Shown piece after piece: positions 22,259-33,601 of a DNA stretch of 64,000 nt. Position 1 is the stretch's first letter, and each line of letters opens with the position of its first letter. The translations under genes and the position numbers were made by a program. Under the pieces are notes generated by a model that was not told the origin of the DNA, made no database searches, and saw nothing but the letters and a program-made list of their open reading frames with translations. This stretch comes from Oscheius dolichura. Lineage: Eukaryota; Nematoda; Chromadorea; Rhabditida; Rhabditidae. The DNA lies in NCBI GenBank assembly GCA_932521035.1, contig OW051494.1:6186001-6250000 (forward strand). The letters are read 5' to 3'.

Positions 22259-24745
22259 AAAAGGAGAATAGCTTGGAAATTTGCCACACGTTGCTATAGG
22301 GCCGACAACCGTCTTCTCATTTTAAGTTTTTGTTTTTATTGTTTGTTTGTTTGTTTGTTTTCGGTGAATTATTTCGTAATTTCTTCCACTTTCATGCAAT
22401 GTTTCTAATAAGGTGACCGCGTTGAGAACGACCCGAAGGTCCGCTGATTGTAAAATGCCCCGATATCATCAACACTGCCTCATTTTTGGCTGATATGCAT
22501 CTTTCTAGCGTCTGTCATGGCTCAGTGCATCCGTCTTCAGGTTCCATATAGAATTTACAACCTTCTGTTTGCATTTTGTGCATCTCCCGAGAGGCTACCG
22601 GGAACAGTTGTCGCATATTTCCCGCCGATTGTTCGGGGTGCGAGCTAGTTGTTTGACCTCTTCAGGTCGAGACGGCGCTTCTGTATGGCTCCTGTTTACG
22701 ACACTTCTCTATGCCGTTCTCTCTCCTAATGACTTCTTAAAAATTGGATTCTAATGTGCACTGACCACACCTGAAGTCCCGTTTAGATAGTAGGAAGAGT
22801 TTGAATTAGTCTTCTCTTCTATACGCAAAAGTCGTCACTACAATCTACTGGCTTGTCTCTGTTGAAGGAGCTAATTTCAAATAAAAAGCCAAAGAAAAGT
22901 TTTTTCCTGGCAAACTGACAGTAGGACTGTTGCCACGTAAATAGTTCATTGGCCAACTGAAAAAGATTTCCTGGTGTGAGGAGAGGTCATTGGCTGTCAA
23001 GTGCCCGTACTGACTTTTCAACTGTTTGTCTTCGGCAACAATACTCAGCTCATCCCGGCCAGGTGTGCGGACCCTCCCTGGCAGTGGCCAAACACGGCTT
23101 TCTTTCAATGTTTCTCCGTGTTTGTTCGCCGCTCCTCCGTCCTCTGCCTGATGCGCAATGACACTTTGTCAGCCCTACCGGCTGCCGGTAATATTCCGGC
23201 CCAGCTGTCACAGATCTAGTCCCTTTCAAGGCTCTCGTCCCTTTTGCCCTTTGTTCGCGTGTCTCTGTACCCCCTCCTCTCCTCATCTTACCTGACAGAA
23301 TTAATCCCTTCTCCGCTTCTCGTGGGCGTCCTCTTCGTCATACTTTTTTATGGCCCAACACTAAAATTTTAGGTCTTTTTTGAATCCTTCGAGTACCGCA
23401 AAACACCTCCACCTGCCAGACAGACAGTCTCACCCCGTTCCAATCAGGCAGTCCCCCTCCCATAGGGGAAAAAGGCTGGGAGACTATCGGTCGGCCAGCG
23501 CCTGAAATGCTCCGATCTTGACCAGATCTGGGAATTCCCAGCGGTAGTGTCCCTCGCTGGCCGCATATGGTCAGCCTGGTCAGCCGGCTGTCCAAAATCC
23601 GCTTAGTGCCTACATTACACTCGAGACGAACTCTCGCCCCCTCCCCCTTTCCAGTAAAGCGACCCTGATATTAGCCAACCGGACGGTGTTGCACAAGTTG
23701 GGGATGCCCCCGTGATGGATGAGGGGGGTCAGGTGGGGGAGTGCCCGTTTTTGTTCGAAATCCGCTGGGCCACCCGGTGCAGATGTCCCAAAAAAGGCCC
23801 AAACAGCCCCCTCGCCCCCTCTAGACAATTATCCGAGTTGTGTCCTTGACTGTACAAGCCGAAATGTTGCTTCCCTCCAAGGCCGTCCTCCCCCTGCCGA
23901 GTCCTCCTCGCCTGCCCTGGTGGTCAGCCCAGCCGTGTTCCTTTTCTTATCGAGACTAATCCCCAGATAACCGCGCTTTTCCTCGTTATTTTGCCTCGAC
24001 GAGGATGGCGACCCGCCCGTTTTATGGGGCCCGGGGCCGTATCTCCCAGCGTCTTTCAACAGTTATCAGCGGCTACCTGTAACTCTCTTGTGTGGGCCCC
24101 TAATTGGTTTTTACGGCTCCGTCTCCGTACAGTCGCCTTCTTTTATCTTCCCTGGGTGCTCTCTGGCTCGTTTCGGGGGCAGAGGTGGTGGTCGAGGGTG
24201 GCTGACCATAAACGGAGAGCCGAGTGTTTATAGGGGGGCCGCCACCCTCAGGTGTTTGTTGCCGGGGGCAGCCTGTCCCTCCCGTGATGGATCTGCCTGC
24301 CCTCCTTTCCTCAATTTATTGCCATTATTCCCAACTTTACCTCGTTCGAATCCTCCCGCCCTCCCTCATTGCCACCCATTACCCGCCGCTTACCGTAATG
24401 AATCCCCCTCATCCAGGGGGAGGAAGGCTATTCCCCCGACTCTCGTATTGTACGGGAGGAGGACTGGTCCGAGCCGGCCATCCCCGCTGATTATTCCAAC
24501 ATATTCACTCCAGGAGATCTGTGAACCCCCTCGTAACCTGATATTTTTCCCTTTCTTTGATAGAGTCGTCCGGGGGAAGAGGAGGGGCTTCCTCCAATTG
24601 TTGCCGCTTGTTGTGGTCACTTCCGAGTCGGGCGATAAGTCTCCCCAAACAACAGACATCCTCATTTGTATACTCGTCCTCCTCCTCCTCCTCCTCGTCA
24701 TCCTTCTCCCCGTTCTCCGTTACGGGAACCCTTCCAGATGTGGAG
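22259..24745. other. 2.5-kb region without recognisable genes
   Basis: AT-rich up to about 22.9 kb, with a (tttg)n tract near 22337-22361, then GC-rich with C-runs and a CCT-repeat tract near 24670-24705. A long plus-strand open frame (24088-24897) lacks any domain and has low-complexity content. This is probably the upstream region of the SBSPON-like gene. Confidence 0.5.
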
Positions 24746-26363
24746 ATGATCCCTCTTCTGCTGCTCTCCTCCCTCCTCCTCCTCCTCCCGCCCCAAGTTC
24801 GGCCCGGCTGTTTCCAGAAGAGACTCTGCTGCACAGGAAGAAACAACACTTGCAAGGTGAGAACATCCTCGGAGCTGGCAGACATCCCAGTTTTTAGGAC
24901 CAGGACGATGGAATAGAGCATCTGCCGACGGTGGACTATCTGAGGAGGGGACCCCACCCCAGTCGAGGGTCAGTCCGGCCGGCCATTTGAGCAGAAAGAA
25001 GAGCTTATTTAGGGAAGGGGCCGCCTATCAGATGCCCCATTATGAGAACTCGGGGGACGGTTATGACCTCGTCTACCCGTCCGTTTATGAGGCCGAGAAA
25101 AATGAACGGATCGGCAAGCTGGTACTGCCCGACGTGGTTCAGCTGGAGGGATCCGGAGCCGAGAATATCTACAACAAATACGGTAGGCACCCCCGGATGG
25201 ACAGGGAAAAGGATTCAGGACCGAATGAGGGGCCGGCCAATCTGGTTCATCCAACGACGCCGGCCAGGAAGATCACTCACTTCCTCTTCGGGATGGCGGA
25301 GGGTCCGGACCGGGAGCCGGAGGACCAGGCCAAGTACATCGAGGGCGCCAGGCCCAAACACTTACTCATACGGTGTGCTGCTTTTGACTAATTATTCGAG
25401 ATAAGAGAGACCGATCAGTTGAGGTGTCCTAACCCCGAGTGGCTAATCCCCTCCTCCTCCGAGGAAAGAGACCCCTTCCAGGTACTCCGTCCTGTCCCAG
25501 CACCTGCCCCTGACGGTGTCCTCCTCCCACCTCCACGAGGACGAGCCCTACAGTATCCAGTACCTGGAGGCCGTGCCCGTCGACTGCTACTGCGACGAGG
25601 TCTGTGTCTCCCTCGGCGACTGCTGCTCCGACTACACCTTCGTCTGTCCCCGTAAGTGGCCCCGTCCCAACTCCACTCAATCCCACCCCAGCCAGAGATT
25701 GCTACGTGGATAACTGGAGCAGCTGGAGCGAGTGCACGCCGGACGACGGCCGGTGTGGCCTGGGAGAACAGAAGAGGGAGAGGGCCGTCGTCCACCCGGC
25801 CGAGAGGGGAGGCGCCCCCTGTCCTCCTCTCAAAGAAATGCGCACCTGCCACAAGGCTTGCCCGGCCAAGATCCTCGATGGTCAGTTGGGCTGGGGGAGG
25901 CAGACGAGGGCCGTTCAGATCTGACAACTGTGGCTTTGTTATTGGACTATAAATGGAACGAGACGAGGAGGAGCAGACGGAGGAACAACGTCTACTGGGA
26001 CCACCCGAAGATGGCCAAGAGACTCAACCTGTCCTCCTTGTGAGTGCTCCCCGTCCCCTAGATAATCTCTGCTCCAGCTACTGTGTGGAGTACGAACTCG
26101 GCTGGGTGAACAGGAACTGCGTCGACAAGAAGATCACGGCCCGCCTCCACCGGGGTAACACCATCTGTGCGGAATGCCAGCCGGAGGCGACCCTTCACCG
26201 GAACACCGCCCGCTGCGCCTCCGACCTGGAGGACGGCGACGAGGGATTCTGGAAACTCATCGGGCCCCAGAGCTGCAACGGCATTTGGCGCCGACTCCGG
26301 CGACACGACGACTGTCGCTGTGCCCGGAACCTCCCCGAGCGGGATCCCTTCCTCCTCGTCTAG
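24746..26363 (+). CDS. SBSPON: SBSPON-like secreted protein (somatomedin B plus thrombospondin type 1)
   Basis: An extracellular matrix-type protein. It has a signal peptide (MIPLLLLSSLLLLLPPQV) and a first Cys motif (CFQKRLCCTGRNNTC). A charged spacer of about 130 residues follows (YQMPHYENSGDGYDLVYP...). Next come a somatomedin-B half (DCYCDEVCVSLGDCCSDYTF) and one TSP1 repeat (WSSWSECTPDDGRCGLGEQ, then GGAPCPPLKEMRTC). The C-terminal block CVEYELGWVNRNC...CAECQP...CNGIWRRLRRHDDCRC matches vertebrate SBSPON in order. Introns are 35-110 bases. The start follows an acceptor (cccttccag) by eight bases. The spacer between the first Cys motif and the SMB part is longer than in vertebrates. The specific function is unknown even in vertebrates. 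Confidence 0.85.
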
Positions 26364-26857
26364 CATAATCTGTGAATTTTGTCCTTTCTAGGAACTTTTC
26401 CTACAATATTCGGGTCTCCTCGTCCTCCCTGTGTTTCGGCTGCTCTTTCTCCCCACACTGCCACTTTTGCTTCTCATTTTGCCATGTCTTCGGTGATTCT
26501 CAGCATTGCTATGTAGATTTATTGAATTCTGTCCAAAAATTTGTATCTCTTTATGTCACATATTGAAACATAAAAAATCTCTAAAACTGTATCCTTTCTG
26601 CTTCCTCAACATCGTTGTTCCACATGGCTCATAAGCACCGTTCTTTTATTCAGAATGGTAATTGACAACCTCAGTTTCTCAAACTTTCACTGATTTTCGT
26701 CAAAAAGGCTTTTGTAGTCCAATAAAATCAATGCTGCAATCACGTATATGCCGCGAAAGCGTCTAATTTGAAATTTTCTAGCTTTGGCTTCAGTTTTCAA
26801 AGAACTTACTAAACTTGCCGTACACCTAACCTCGTTTTACTTTCATCTCAGATACTA
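26364..26857. other. Intergenic, AT-rich
   Basis: 3' UTR of the SBSPON-like gene and the 5' region of ESCO. A tctcag acceptor lies just before the ESCO start. Nothing else was seen. Confidence 0.5.
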
Positions 26858-27987
26858 ATGCAAGCAAAACTCACACACTTCATGGCAACGCCACCACGAA
26901 ACAAGCGACCTTTAGGAGACAAACCATCTATTTTTAACGTAAGCAGCTCCTCCTTACCACAAAGTAAGTTGAATCAATTGTTGTCTTTAGTAGGGATTTA
27001 TTTTAGAACGAAAAAGGCCGTTTTCACTGCAAAGCGATGCACAGCAAATGGTTTTAGATGCTGGACAAAAACGGCTAGGTGCCCAACACTGCAGTGAGGT
27101 TATTTTAGTAAAAAATGTTATTAGGGGGATATTTAGTGTGGAATGGTTTACTCAGTTGATTGCCAACAAGATATGAAAGAGCATGATAAACATCATAATA
27201 AATCCAAGCAGCTATTCAAGATGACTAAAAGTCAATTAGAAGACTTTGAAAAGTTAGTTTGCATTTAATAAAAGATAATTTTATAAATGTTTTAAGAGTA
27301 AATCCTGGTACAATATGGAATATAGACTGTAAGTCGGGAAGTAAAAGAAAATGCGCAATTTTAACAGCATGTTGTAAACGGACGTCTTTTTTAAATAGAG
27401 TTTTACGGATAATAAAGGTATTTTTATTTATGAGCTTAGGCTAATTTGATGTTTCAAGGAAGTTGTAAATATAGAATTGGGATTTCCTCCGGACATAACA
27501 GTTTGGGGTGAGAATAATCGCTGCAGTGTTCTAACAATTCTTGAAGAAAAGGTTCTTTTTCGAGTTTGTCAATATTTTTATTTATTTCAGGATGGATATG
27601 TTACCGTTATATGCATCCTAGTGCGGGAGAACATTAAACGGGCTCAGTGGAGCGATACCGACGAGGTAAAAGTCTTTGAATTTGTTTAAATTTCTATAGG
27701 TTTTTGAGAATCGAGCAATATTGGGCATAAATCGTATTTGGACGCATCCTAGCTGGAGAAAACAAGGCTTGGCCGGAATTATAATCAATTTTGAATTTAA
27801 ACGTTGCTCATATTATCAAAAGTTCGTTGCACATATTTTTAAAATAATTTCTTGCAGTATTGCCTTTACCGACTTGACAGAAGAAGGAAAAAGGTTAGCA
27901 GGAAAAATATCAGGGTAGGACGGAGCTTAATTGTAACTTCCTTGTTTTAGAAGCGATCGCTATTTGCTCTATTCAATCACAAAATGA
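26858..27987 (+). CDS. ESCO: ESCO/Eco1 cohesin acetyltransferase
   Basis: Acetylates cohesin SMC3 in S phase to establish sister-chromatid cohesion. Exons join to MQAKLTHFMATPPRNKRPLG, a short linker, and the diagnostic CCHH zinc finger (LGAQHCSECGMVYSVDCQQD, then HDKHH). The acetyltransferase domain follows, with VVNIELGFPPD, a central core, the acetyl-CoA loop region INRIWTHPSWRKQGLAGIII, IAFTDLTEEGKRLAGKISG, and the end DRYLLYSITK. Residues 2-9 (QAKLTHFM) resemble a PCNA-interacting PIP box, as in other Eco1 proteins. The whole protein is only about 260 residues, lacking the long N-terminal region of vertebrate ESCO1/2. The start follows a tctcag acceptor by six bases. Confidence 0.88.
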
Positions 27988-28395
27988 GTCATATTGTCTG
28001 TATACATAGAGTATCATATGACACTGGATTTAGTATAATGTTTATTGACAAATATCGTCGCAGTTTCCAAATTGCTTCAATATGACCACATAACCCGGAT
28101 GATTTAAAGATAATTTTCGAGAAATTTGTATATCATAGGCTGTGCACTGGTTCATATCCGTGTGCAGTAATAGCCGTCTCGCGTGGCGGAGTAGTACCTG
28201 ATGAGCGGGTTTGCTGGAATAAAGGAGTTATTTATTGTAACATTTTGGAAGCTTCTTGCTGCTATTTGCAGAATTGAAGAGATGTGTTCGTGCGTCAAAA
28301 AGCAGCGGGAGTGCAATAGCACGCATCACGAAATGATATTGTTGTCGATATGCCGAAGGTGAAAGATTCGGACGAGATCGACCGGACTGACCAGC
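27988..28395. other. Convergent intergenic region between ESCO and the receptor gene
   Basis: 3' flanks of both genes; no exon or RNA gene was recognised. Confidence 0.5.
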
Positions 28396-30973
28396 CTACT
28401 GCACAACTTGGCTTAAGCGGGAGCGCGATCCTTGTTCATTAGAACCCGTGGCCTTCACCTTAGACCGGAAGGGAGACGCCACAGCTTGGCGAAACTGTCG
28501 GTTGAAGCACAGCGTCACTACTCTGAACAATCTTGTAACAGTTCTCTTGCTTTTTCTAACCCGTCCCCTACAGATAGGCTGATCCAGGCGTATGTAGTTA
28601 GCAGAAAATTGGGCCATCGGTTGGAAACAGCAGATACATTATCTTCAGAAAATGGGAAATACTTGGCTATCCAGAAGTAAGTGACCAATTCAGCCACATA
28701 AATAAACCCTTGGATGGTCACCTGGAGAAATGTCTGTCCTGATAGGGATTGGCACGAGTACCTGCTGTACGAAGGCTTTCTCCATTACTCTTCGTTTCTG
28801 TTGCTGTACCGTCTCGCTCTTGTTTGCTTCCTTCTTTTTCCTGTTAATAATATTCATCCGGACGAAGGTCAGGGAGTTTACTACGGCAAAAATACTAATG
28901 AGTAGGAGACCCCTGAAGATAAGGTTATACGACATGCCGAAGACATTACCTAAAGAATTCCATCCAGTACACGTTGTTCATGTTGCAGACTTTGGGATTA
29001 TAATCTAAACAACTAGCAATTAACTTTATAAGCAAACAAATACCTAACATCCAGCGAGGGATACTGAAGCCCATGGTGCATTGTGCTGAAAAACATCTGT
29101 TTGCTTTTTAAAGGGACACACTGCTCGCCGACCCCGGCACTTTAGGTCGGGCGCTCCAATGCTAATTCCGATTTTATGCATTTTTATCAATTTTTGGTGG
29201 TTTATTTGGCTTTGTCGACAGTTTTGATAAAAGTGGCGTTGTGTGATAAGAGCGCGTAAACAGCGGGCAATTATCAATTTTAGTATTGGGATCCTGGGTG
29301 GACGATCTTGAGCATAACTACACATTTTTACATTTTTCCGTCTTGTGGAATCGATCAGGCACATCGAAATCTACGCGAATGAGTTTTTTTTTTCGGAAAA
29401 ATTGAACATTGAATAGTCAAGATATGCGTTCTTTTCACGTTTTCTCGAAAGTTGACCGAACAATGTTTGGTGCCAAAACTCATTTGCGTAGATCTCGATG
29501 TGCCTGATCGAATGCAAAAAAACAGAAAAATCCAAAAATGGGTAGTTTTGCTCAGGATCGTCCACCCAGGTTTCACTATAAGTTTTGGCGCAATGTCCAG
29601 AAATTTGAATTCTGGCGAGCTGTGGACACTGACACAGCTTTTGCGGTTTGCGCTCAGCGCAAATGCTCGGGACGCGTTTGCTTTTCATCGCCCAAAAAAA
29701 ATTGCTTTCGAGTTATTTTTAAAAACGGCACGCTACCGTAATCAATTGCCTGCGCGCGTCTATTTTTTGAAGCTGTGTCAGTGTCCCTTTAAGATTGGAA
29801 GTACTGCTTCTAAATCGGCTATTTCCAGGGAAAAATCTTTGGTTTTTGTTTCCTCTCGACGATTTGATTAGAGAAATCTTAGAAAAGTCAATTACCCGAC
29901 TCCGATTTGTTGGAATGGGTATTATTATTGCCGCAAATATTCCCTCGAAAGGGTGAGACCAATGTCCTCTACGTGTGTATTTCAAGAGAACCTGGTCTAA
30001 TTGTATTCTATATAACTTCCTAACGCGTGTCCCGATAAAATAAATAAAAAGGAAACGATTGGTCGGCCGCCTTTAGATATTTGGTCTTCTAAGCCAACCG
30101 ATAAAGGAAATACTAGAAGCGAGCGCTGGAATGCCGTTTCGGATGACACAAAGTGCTCGGGAAGAAGAAAGAGAGAGAGAGAGAGACCACTTTTTGGAGT
30201 CACCTGCAACAAGGAACCAGCTGGAGGAGAAGGACAATACCACGATGGCTATGACCAGGGCATTGGTGAAGCGGTCGGTGAAGACCCGGGAGTACCTGGT
30301 GGGGAAGTAGAGACAGATGAATCTGGAATTGGATTAGAGACTTACACATATCATAAGTACCTGTTGAAGGAGATGATGAGATGGGTGTAGAGGGAGATAT
30401 CATAACAGATGAGGCAGAGCTGGGCGAACCGGGCCGCTATCCTCAGGTCTTGGAGGAAGGTGATATTGCTGGAATATCTCTCTCTTTCTGGACTGGAAGG
30501 GCACCCCCGACCCGGTCTCTTCCGCCACCTTTTTCCAGAAATAAATGATCCCTTTCTCCATGACAAAGGGTCTCGGGAATAGCCGCGGATGCGTCGGCCT
30601 GATTCATAATTCAGGATTAATATCCATTACCCGACAATGGGCCGGCGGTGAGGGAGTAAACTCGGAGGGACTCACAAAAATAGCGTCGGGGCGAAGTAGA
30701 AACACCAGACGGCCGAGAAGACGGCATCGCCGGCAGCCTGGAAAAGACCGGGGGATCGGGGAGGACGGGGGAGGAGGAGGCACCTGGAGCTGGAGGAGAC
30801 GGCCGAAAGAGTTCTTGAGGACGGAGATGCGACGGATATAACAGGCTATAAAGATGTTGATTACGACGCCGACGAACGAGGTCTGGAACGGGCTATTAGG
30901 GGCAGGGGACAGGGGGTACCAGGAAGATGATGAGGGCCGCGAGACGGTCGACGTTCTCCACCTGGGGGGCCAT
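28396..30973 (-). CDS. Serpentine chemoreceptor-like GPCR (Srx/Srsx type)
   Basis: A seven-helix receptor assembled from short exons. TM1 is LIIFL + TSFVGVVINIFIACYI and the next segment is SFGRLLQLQ. TM2 is GDAVFSAVWCFYF and TM3 is RFAQLCLICYDISLYTHLII. The DRY-equivalent is SFNR-FICLYFPTRYSRVF and TM4 is ALVIAIVVLSFSSSWFLVA. A loop with two Cys (AQCTM, PKVCNM) leads into TM5 (RGLLLISIFAVVNSLTFV). TM6 is VTIQGFIYVAELVTYFW and TM7 is NFLLTTYAWISLSVGDG, with VVTLCFNRQFRQAV at its end. The FNR-P-Y pattern and the FN-FR end fit nematode Srx-like chemoreceptors; the exact subfamily is uncertain. The intron 29086-30203 carries a palindromic element, and the composition border near 30 kb also falls in it. 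Some N-terminal joins are approximate. Confidence 0.75.
29108..29792. mobile_element. Palindromic TTAA-flanked element (non-autonomous, hairpin type)
   Basis: It begins TTAAAGGGACACACTG and ends CAGTGTCCCTTTAA, inverse at both ends with TTAA at the tips. Inside, the arms 29288-29386 and 29476-29570 are inverted copies of each other with clear but imperfect identity (shared core GATCAGGCACATCGA). They would form a roughly 100-base hairpin with an 88-base loop. The right end (from 29624) matches the second element at 32256-32549. It carries no coding potential and sits in the receptor gene's intron. Confidence 0.8.
30166..30186. repeat. (GA)n microsatellite
   Basis: An uninterrupted GA run in the receptor gene's large intron, next to an exon border. 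Confidence 0.8.
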
Positions 30974-32255
30974 CTGACCTGGATATGATGAATAAAAGAT
31001 ATAAGAAGCGGGTGAAGACAAGAGGCGGGACGGGGCCGGCCGGCAGGGCGGGGCGGGGCCACGGCCGATAGATCCCTTATACCAGAGGGGACCTATACAG
31101 AGAGGCAAAGACGAGGGAAAGAGAAGCTCGTGGTTGTCGGCCGGAGGAAATGGACAATAATCTTGTTATTATCAAGCTGCACTCTCGTGTTCTCCTGAAC
31201 TAGTGGCCCCCGGCTGATTGCAAACGGGGGGACAAGGGGGACTACCGTATCCCCTCTCCCCGGAAACTCATATCGGGGGCGAATAATTCTGTGGCTGTCG
31301 GGTACTATATCTTGCACGTCTAATTTCGGGGCCCCATTATCCCGGAGGCGGCGTTAGAATTCGGTCCATTGGGGCGGGTGAGTCTCCTTATTCCGAGATT
31401 AAACGCCGAGGGGGATGTTTGCCTTCTTCGGCCACGTGATATCTCCTCCAGAAGTGTCAAAGTCACTCTTCTGCAACTCCTCCTCGAGTGCCCGAAAAAA
31501 CACGGAAGACGCGGGGAATCGGCTCGGCCATCTGCCACCACAATTAGCGGCCGATACTCGGCAGATTGTGAAACATAAAAAGACACAGTCCTTCGTCATC
31601 CGAACTGATCTGCCCGGTCTCCTGCTAAATATGGACGAGGTCTTTTTGGAGGAGGGACAGCCCCCTTGACGAAAACGAATAAAAGGATTAAGTTGTCGGG
31701 GATGCCCCTGTCCTCCTCGGGTTCTCTGGTCCAGGAGACGAGTCTTGATGGCCACGTGTCCTCTGATTTTTGGGAAGAAGGAACGTCGAGGTGGCTAGTT
31801 TATCGTTTTCCCTGAATTGGCGCCGGATCGGCAAACAGAAACGTCAGAAATTAAGGGTCCAAATGAGCCGGACTCGCAAGATCAGCCGCCTATTCTTATG
31901 CAGTTTTTAATTTCTTCTTTGGAATTTCAATTTGTTTTTCTCAAGAGAGATCTCTCCAGAATGAATACTCCTCATTCAAAATAAGTACTGTACCCCGAGG
32001 TCTATAAAAGGATGTCTTTCTTCTATAAGCAGCTGCGCCTGGGGGTGTTTCACCGAATCCCGCGTAGAGTGTAAAACTTAATCATAATTCTGGTCTTCCG
32101 TTGGCTGCAAACGTCGACTTTTAATTGGAACTCCGTGCAATTTTTGCCTGGTGTAGGTTTATTTATTTCACAAAATTCATCACAGAGCATCAAGCGACCA
32201 GTAATCCAAAACACAACACACATTATTTGACTACAACCTTTTCACCCATACAATA
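30974..32255. other. Intergenic, GC-rich changing to AT-rich near 31.9 kb
   Basis: The upstream region of the receptor gene. Open frames occur on both strands at 31.3-31.75 kb but have no domain or splice support. Nothing was confidently identified. Confidence 0.45.
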
Positions 32256-32549
32256 TTAAAGGAACGGTGGCACAGCTTTTCGCGGTCTGCGTTCAGCGCA
32301 GATGCTCGGGGCGCGTTTGCTTTTCATCGGCCAAAAAAATTGCTTTCGAGTTGTATTTCTCCATATTGTGACATACGATTTTTGTGATTTTTATTGCTTT
32401 CACTAATTGAAATATGCTGATCTTTTTAGCTAAACGAAATATTGAAAACTCGTGCGGAAAACAAAAGTTGAAAATTTTAAAAATGGCACGCTACCGTAAC
32501 TACATGCGCGCACGCGTCTAATTTTTGAAGCTGTCCCACGTTCCTTTAA
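32256..32549. mobile_element. TTAA-flanked inverted-repeat element (MITE), 294 bases
   Basis: The left end TTAAAGGAACGGTGGCACAG and the right end, whose inverse is TTAAAGGAACGTGGGACAG, form terminal inverted repeats with TTAA tips. The sequence GCTTTTCATCGGCCAAAAAA and the block GGCACGCTACCGTAA recur in the element at 29624-29792. The present copy has about 120 extra central bases. It is non-coding. Confidence 0.8.
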
Positions 32550-32599
32550 ATATATCTACAATAAGACAATTTCCCTCCCGTTACAGTTTTTACAGCAAT

Positions 32600-33601
32600 T
32601 TACAGTGATATTGGAGAAGTTGGGCAGACGGCGGGTGACGCGGGGATCGCAGGGAGAACGACCGAGGAGCGACGGGATGTCGAGGCTGGCCATCTCGTGG
32701 AGGGACTCGGGCAGATGGGATCTGGAAGACGTTCGTGGGGGACGGAGGACAGGGGAGGATACCCCAAACTACGGAGAGACTCCTGTCCCTGGTGGAGGAG
32801 GCCGGCCGCTGCATTCAGTCGCCGGGACAACTCGTCGCACCGGATGGATTGTGCAAGGTATTTACATTTCCAGACCTCGGCCTCGATCTGCACATCTTCC
32901 AATTTATGGGAGAGGGCGACCACCTGAATGGTCTCTAATGATCGGTACGGGGAAGGGACAAACGAACCTTCTCGCAGTAGTCTTCCAACCGCCGGCTCAG
33001 TTGAACTTTGTCCCCGGCCAGAGCCTCTACCTCACACTGGATATGACATTTTGAAATAAGAAAAAAAAAGATGAAAATACCTGGAAATCATCTCCCAAAG
33101 ACTTCAAGAAAATGCTCTTCAGTTCCCGGTTCACATTTCGCTCGGCTTCTAATTCTTTGTTCAAACGGATTACGTGTTCTTCCAGCACTGCCTGCTATTT
33201 TTTTATATAAAAATCGACAATATCTACCGGCTCGACTGTTATGTTGTGGTTACTGTCCCTTCTCTTATTTTTCAATGCATCAATCAAGAGCTTGGTAGTA
33301 TCCGGGGTTTCCTCTCTGTTCGAAGAAGATGCCGTGGCATAGGGGATTAGGGATGGGACCTCTTTTGGTGGTCCTCCCTTTCTGTAAAACCGTTTTTGGG
33401 GGAAGCAAGAGGGGAGAACTACCTCTCGAGTGAAGAGCTGGAGGCTGCTCTATACGGCTCCCAAGGGACAAATTTGGCTTCTTTTGGTTTCTTGGAAACT
33501 CTTTTTGGTGGAGAAGGGGGAGAGGACTTGGAAGGGTTTTCGTAAGTATCATCAAATGCTAAACTGTGATCGTGGGCGTGATAGAGATCCAATAAGTCCA
33601 T
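32600..33601 (-). CDS. BLZF1: Golgin-45 (BLZF1)-like coiled-coil protein
   Basis: A likely Golgi-structure coiled-coil protein. Minus-strand exons read MDLLDLYHAHDHSLAFDD, a basic Pro-rich stretch (PPSPPKRVSKKPKEAKFVPW), the heptad-like AVLEEHVIRLNKELEAERNV, then LKSIFLKSLGDDFQ and EALAGDKVQLSRRLEDYCEK. The next block is VEVWKCKYLAQSIRCDEL-like, followed by a Pro/Ser-rich tail. The GDDF/QLSRRLE and VWKCKYLAQS-DEL pattern recalls golgin-45, but the match is from memory and moderate. The start at 33601 follows gatttcag by 14 bases. The 5' exons are AT-rich and the 3' exons GC-rich. Confidence 0.55.

Noticed and set aside
22337..22361. (TTTG)n tract considered as part of a CRISPR-like or telomeric repeat
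   Set aside because: A plain tetranucleotide microsatellite without spacers; similar short tracts occur near 9.8 kb.
24088..24897. A 269-residue open frame on the plus strand
   Set aside because: Low-complexity Ser/Pro/Leu content, no domain, and it overlaps the true signal-peptide exon of the SBSPON-like gene in another frame. GC-rich DNA has few stops.
28130..28395. GC-richer patch between ESCO and the receptor, checked for a tRNA gene
   Set aside because: No cloverleaf arms or A/B box pair could be matched.
31320..31755. Open frames on both strands upstream of the receptor
   Set aside because: They mirror each other in GC-rich DNA and show no splice signals or domains.
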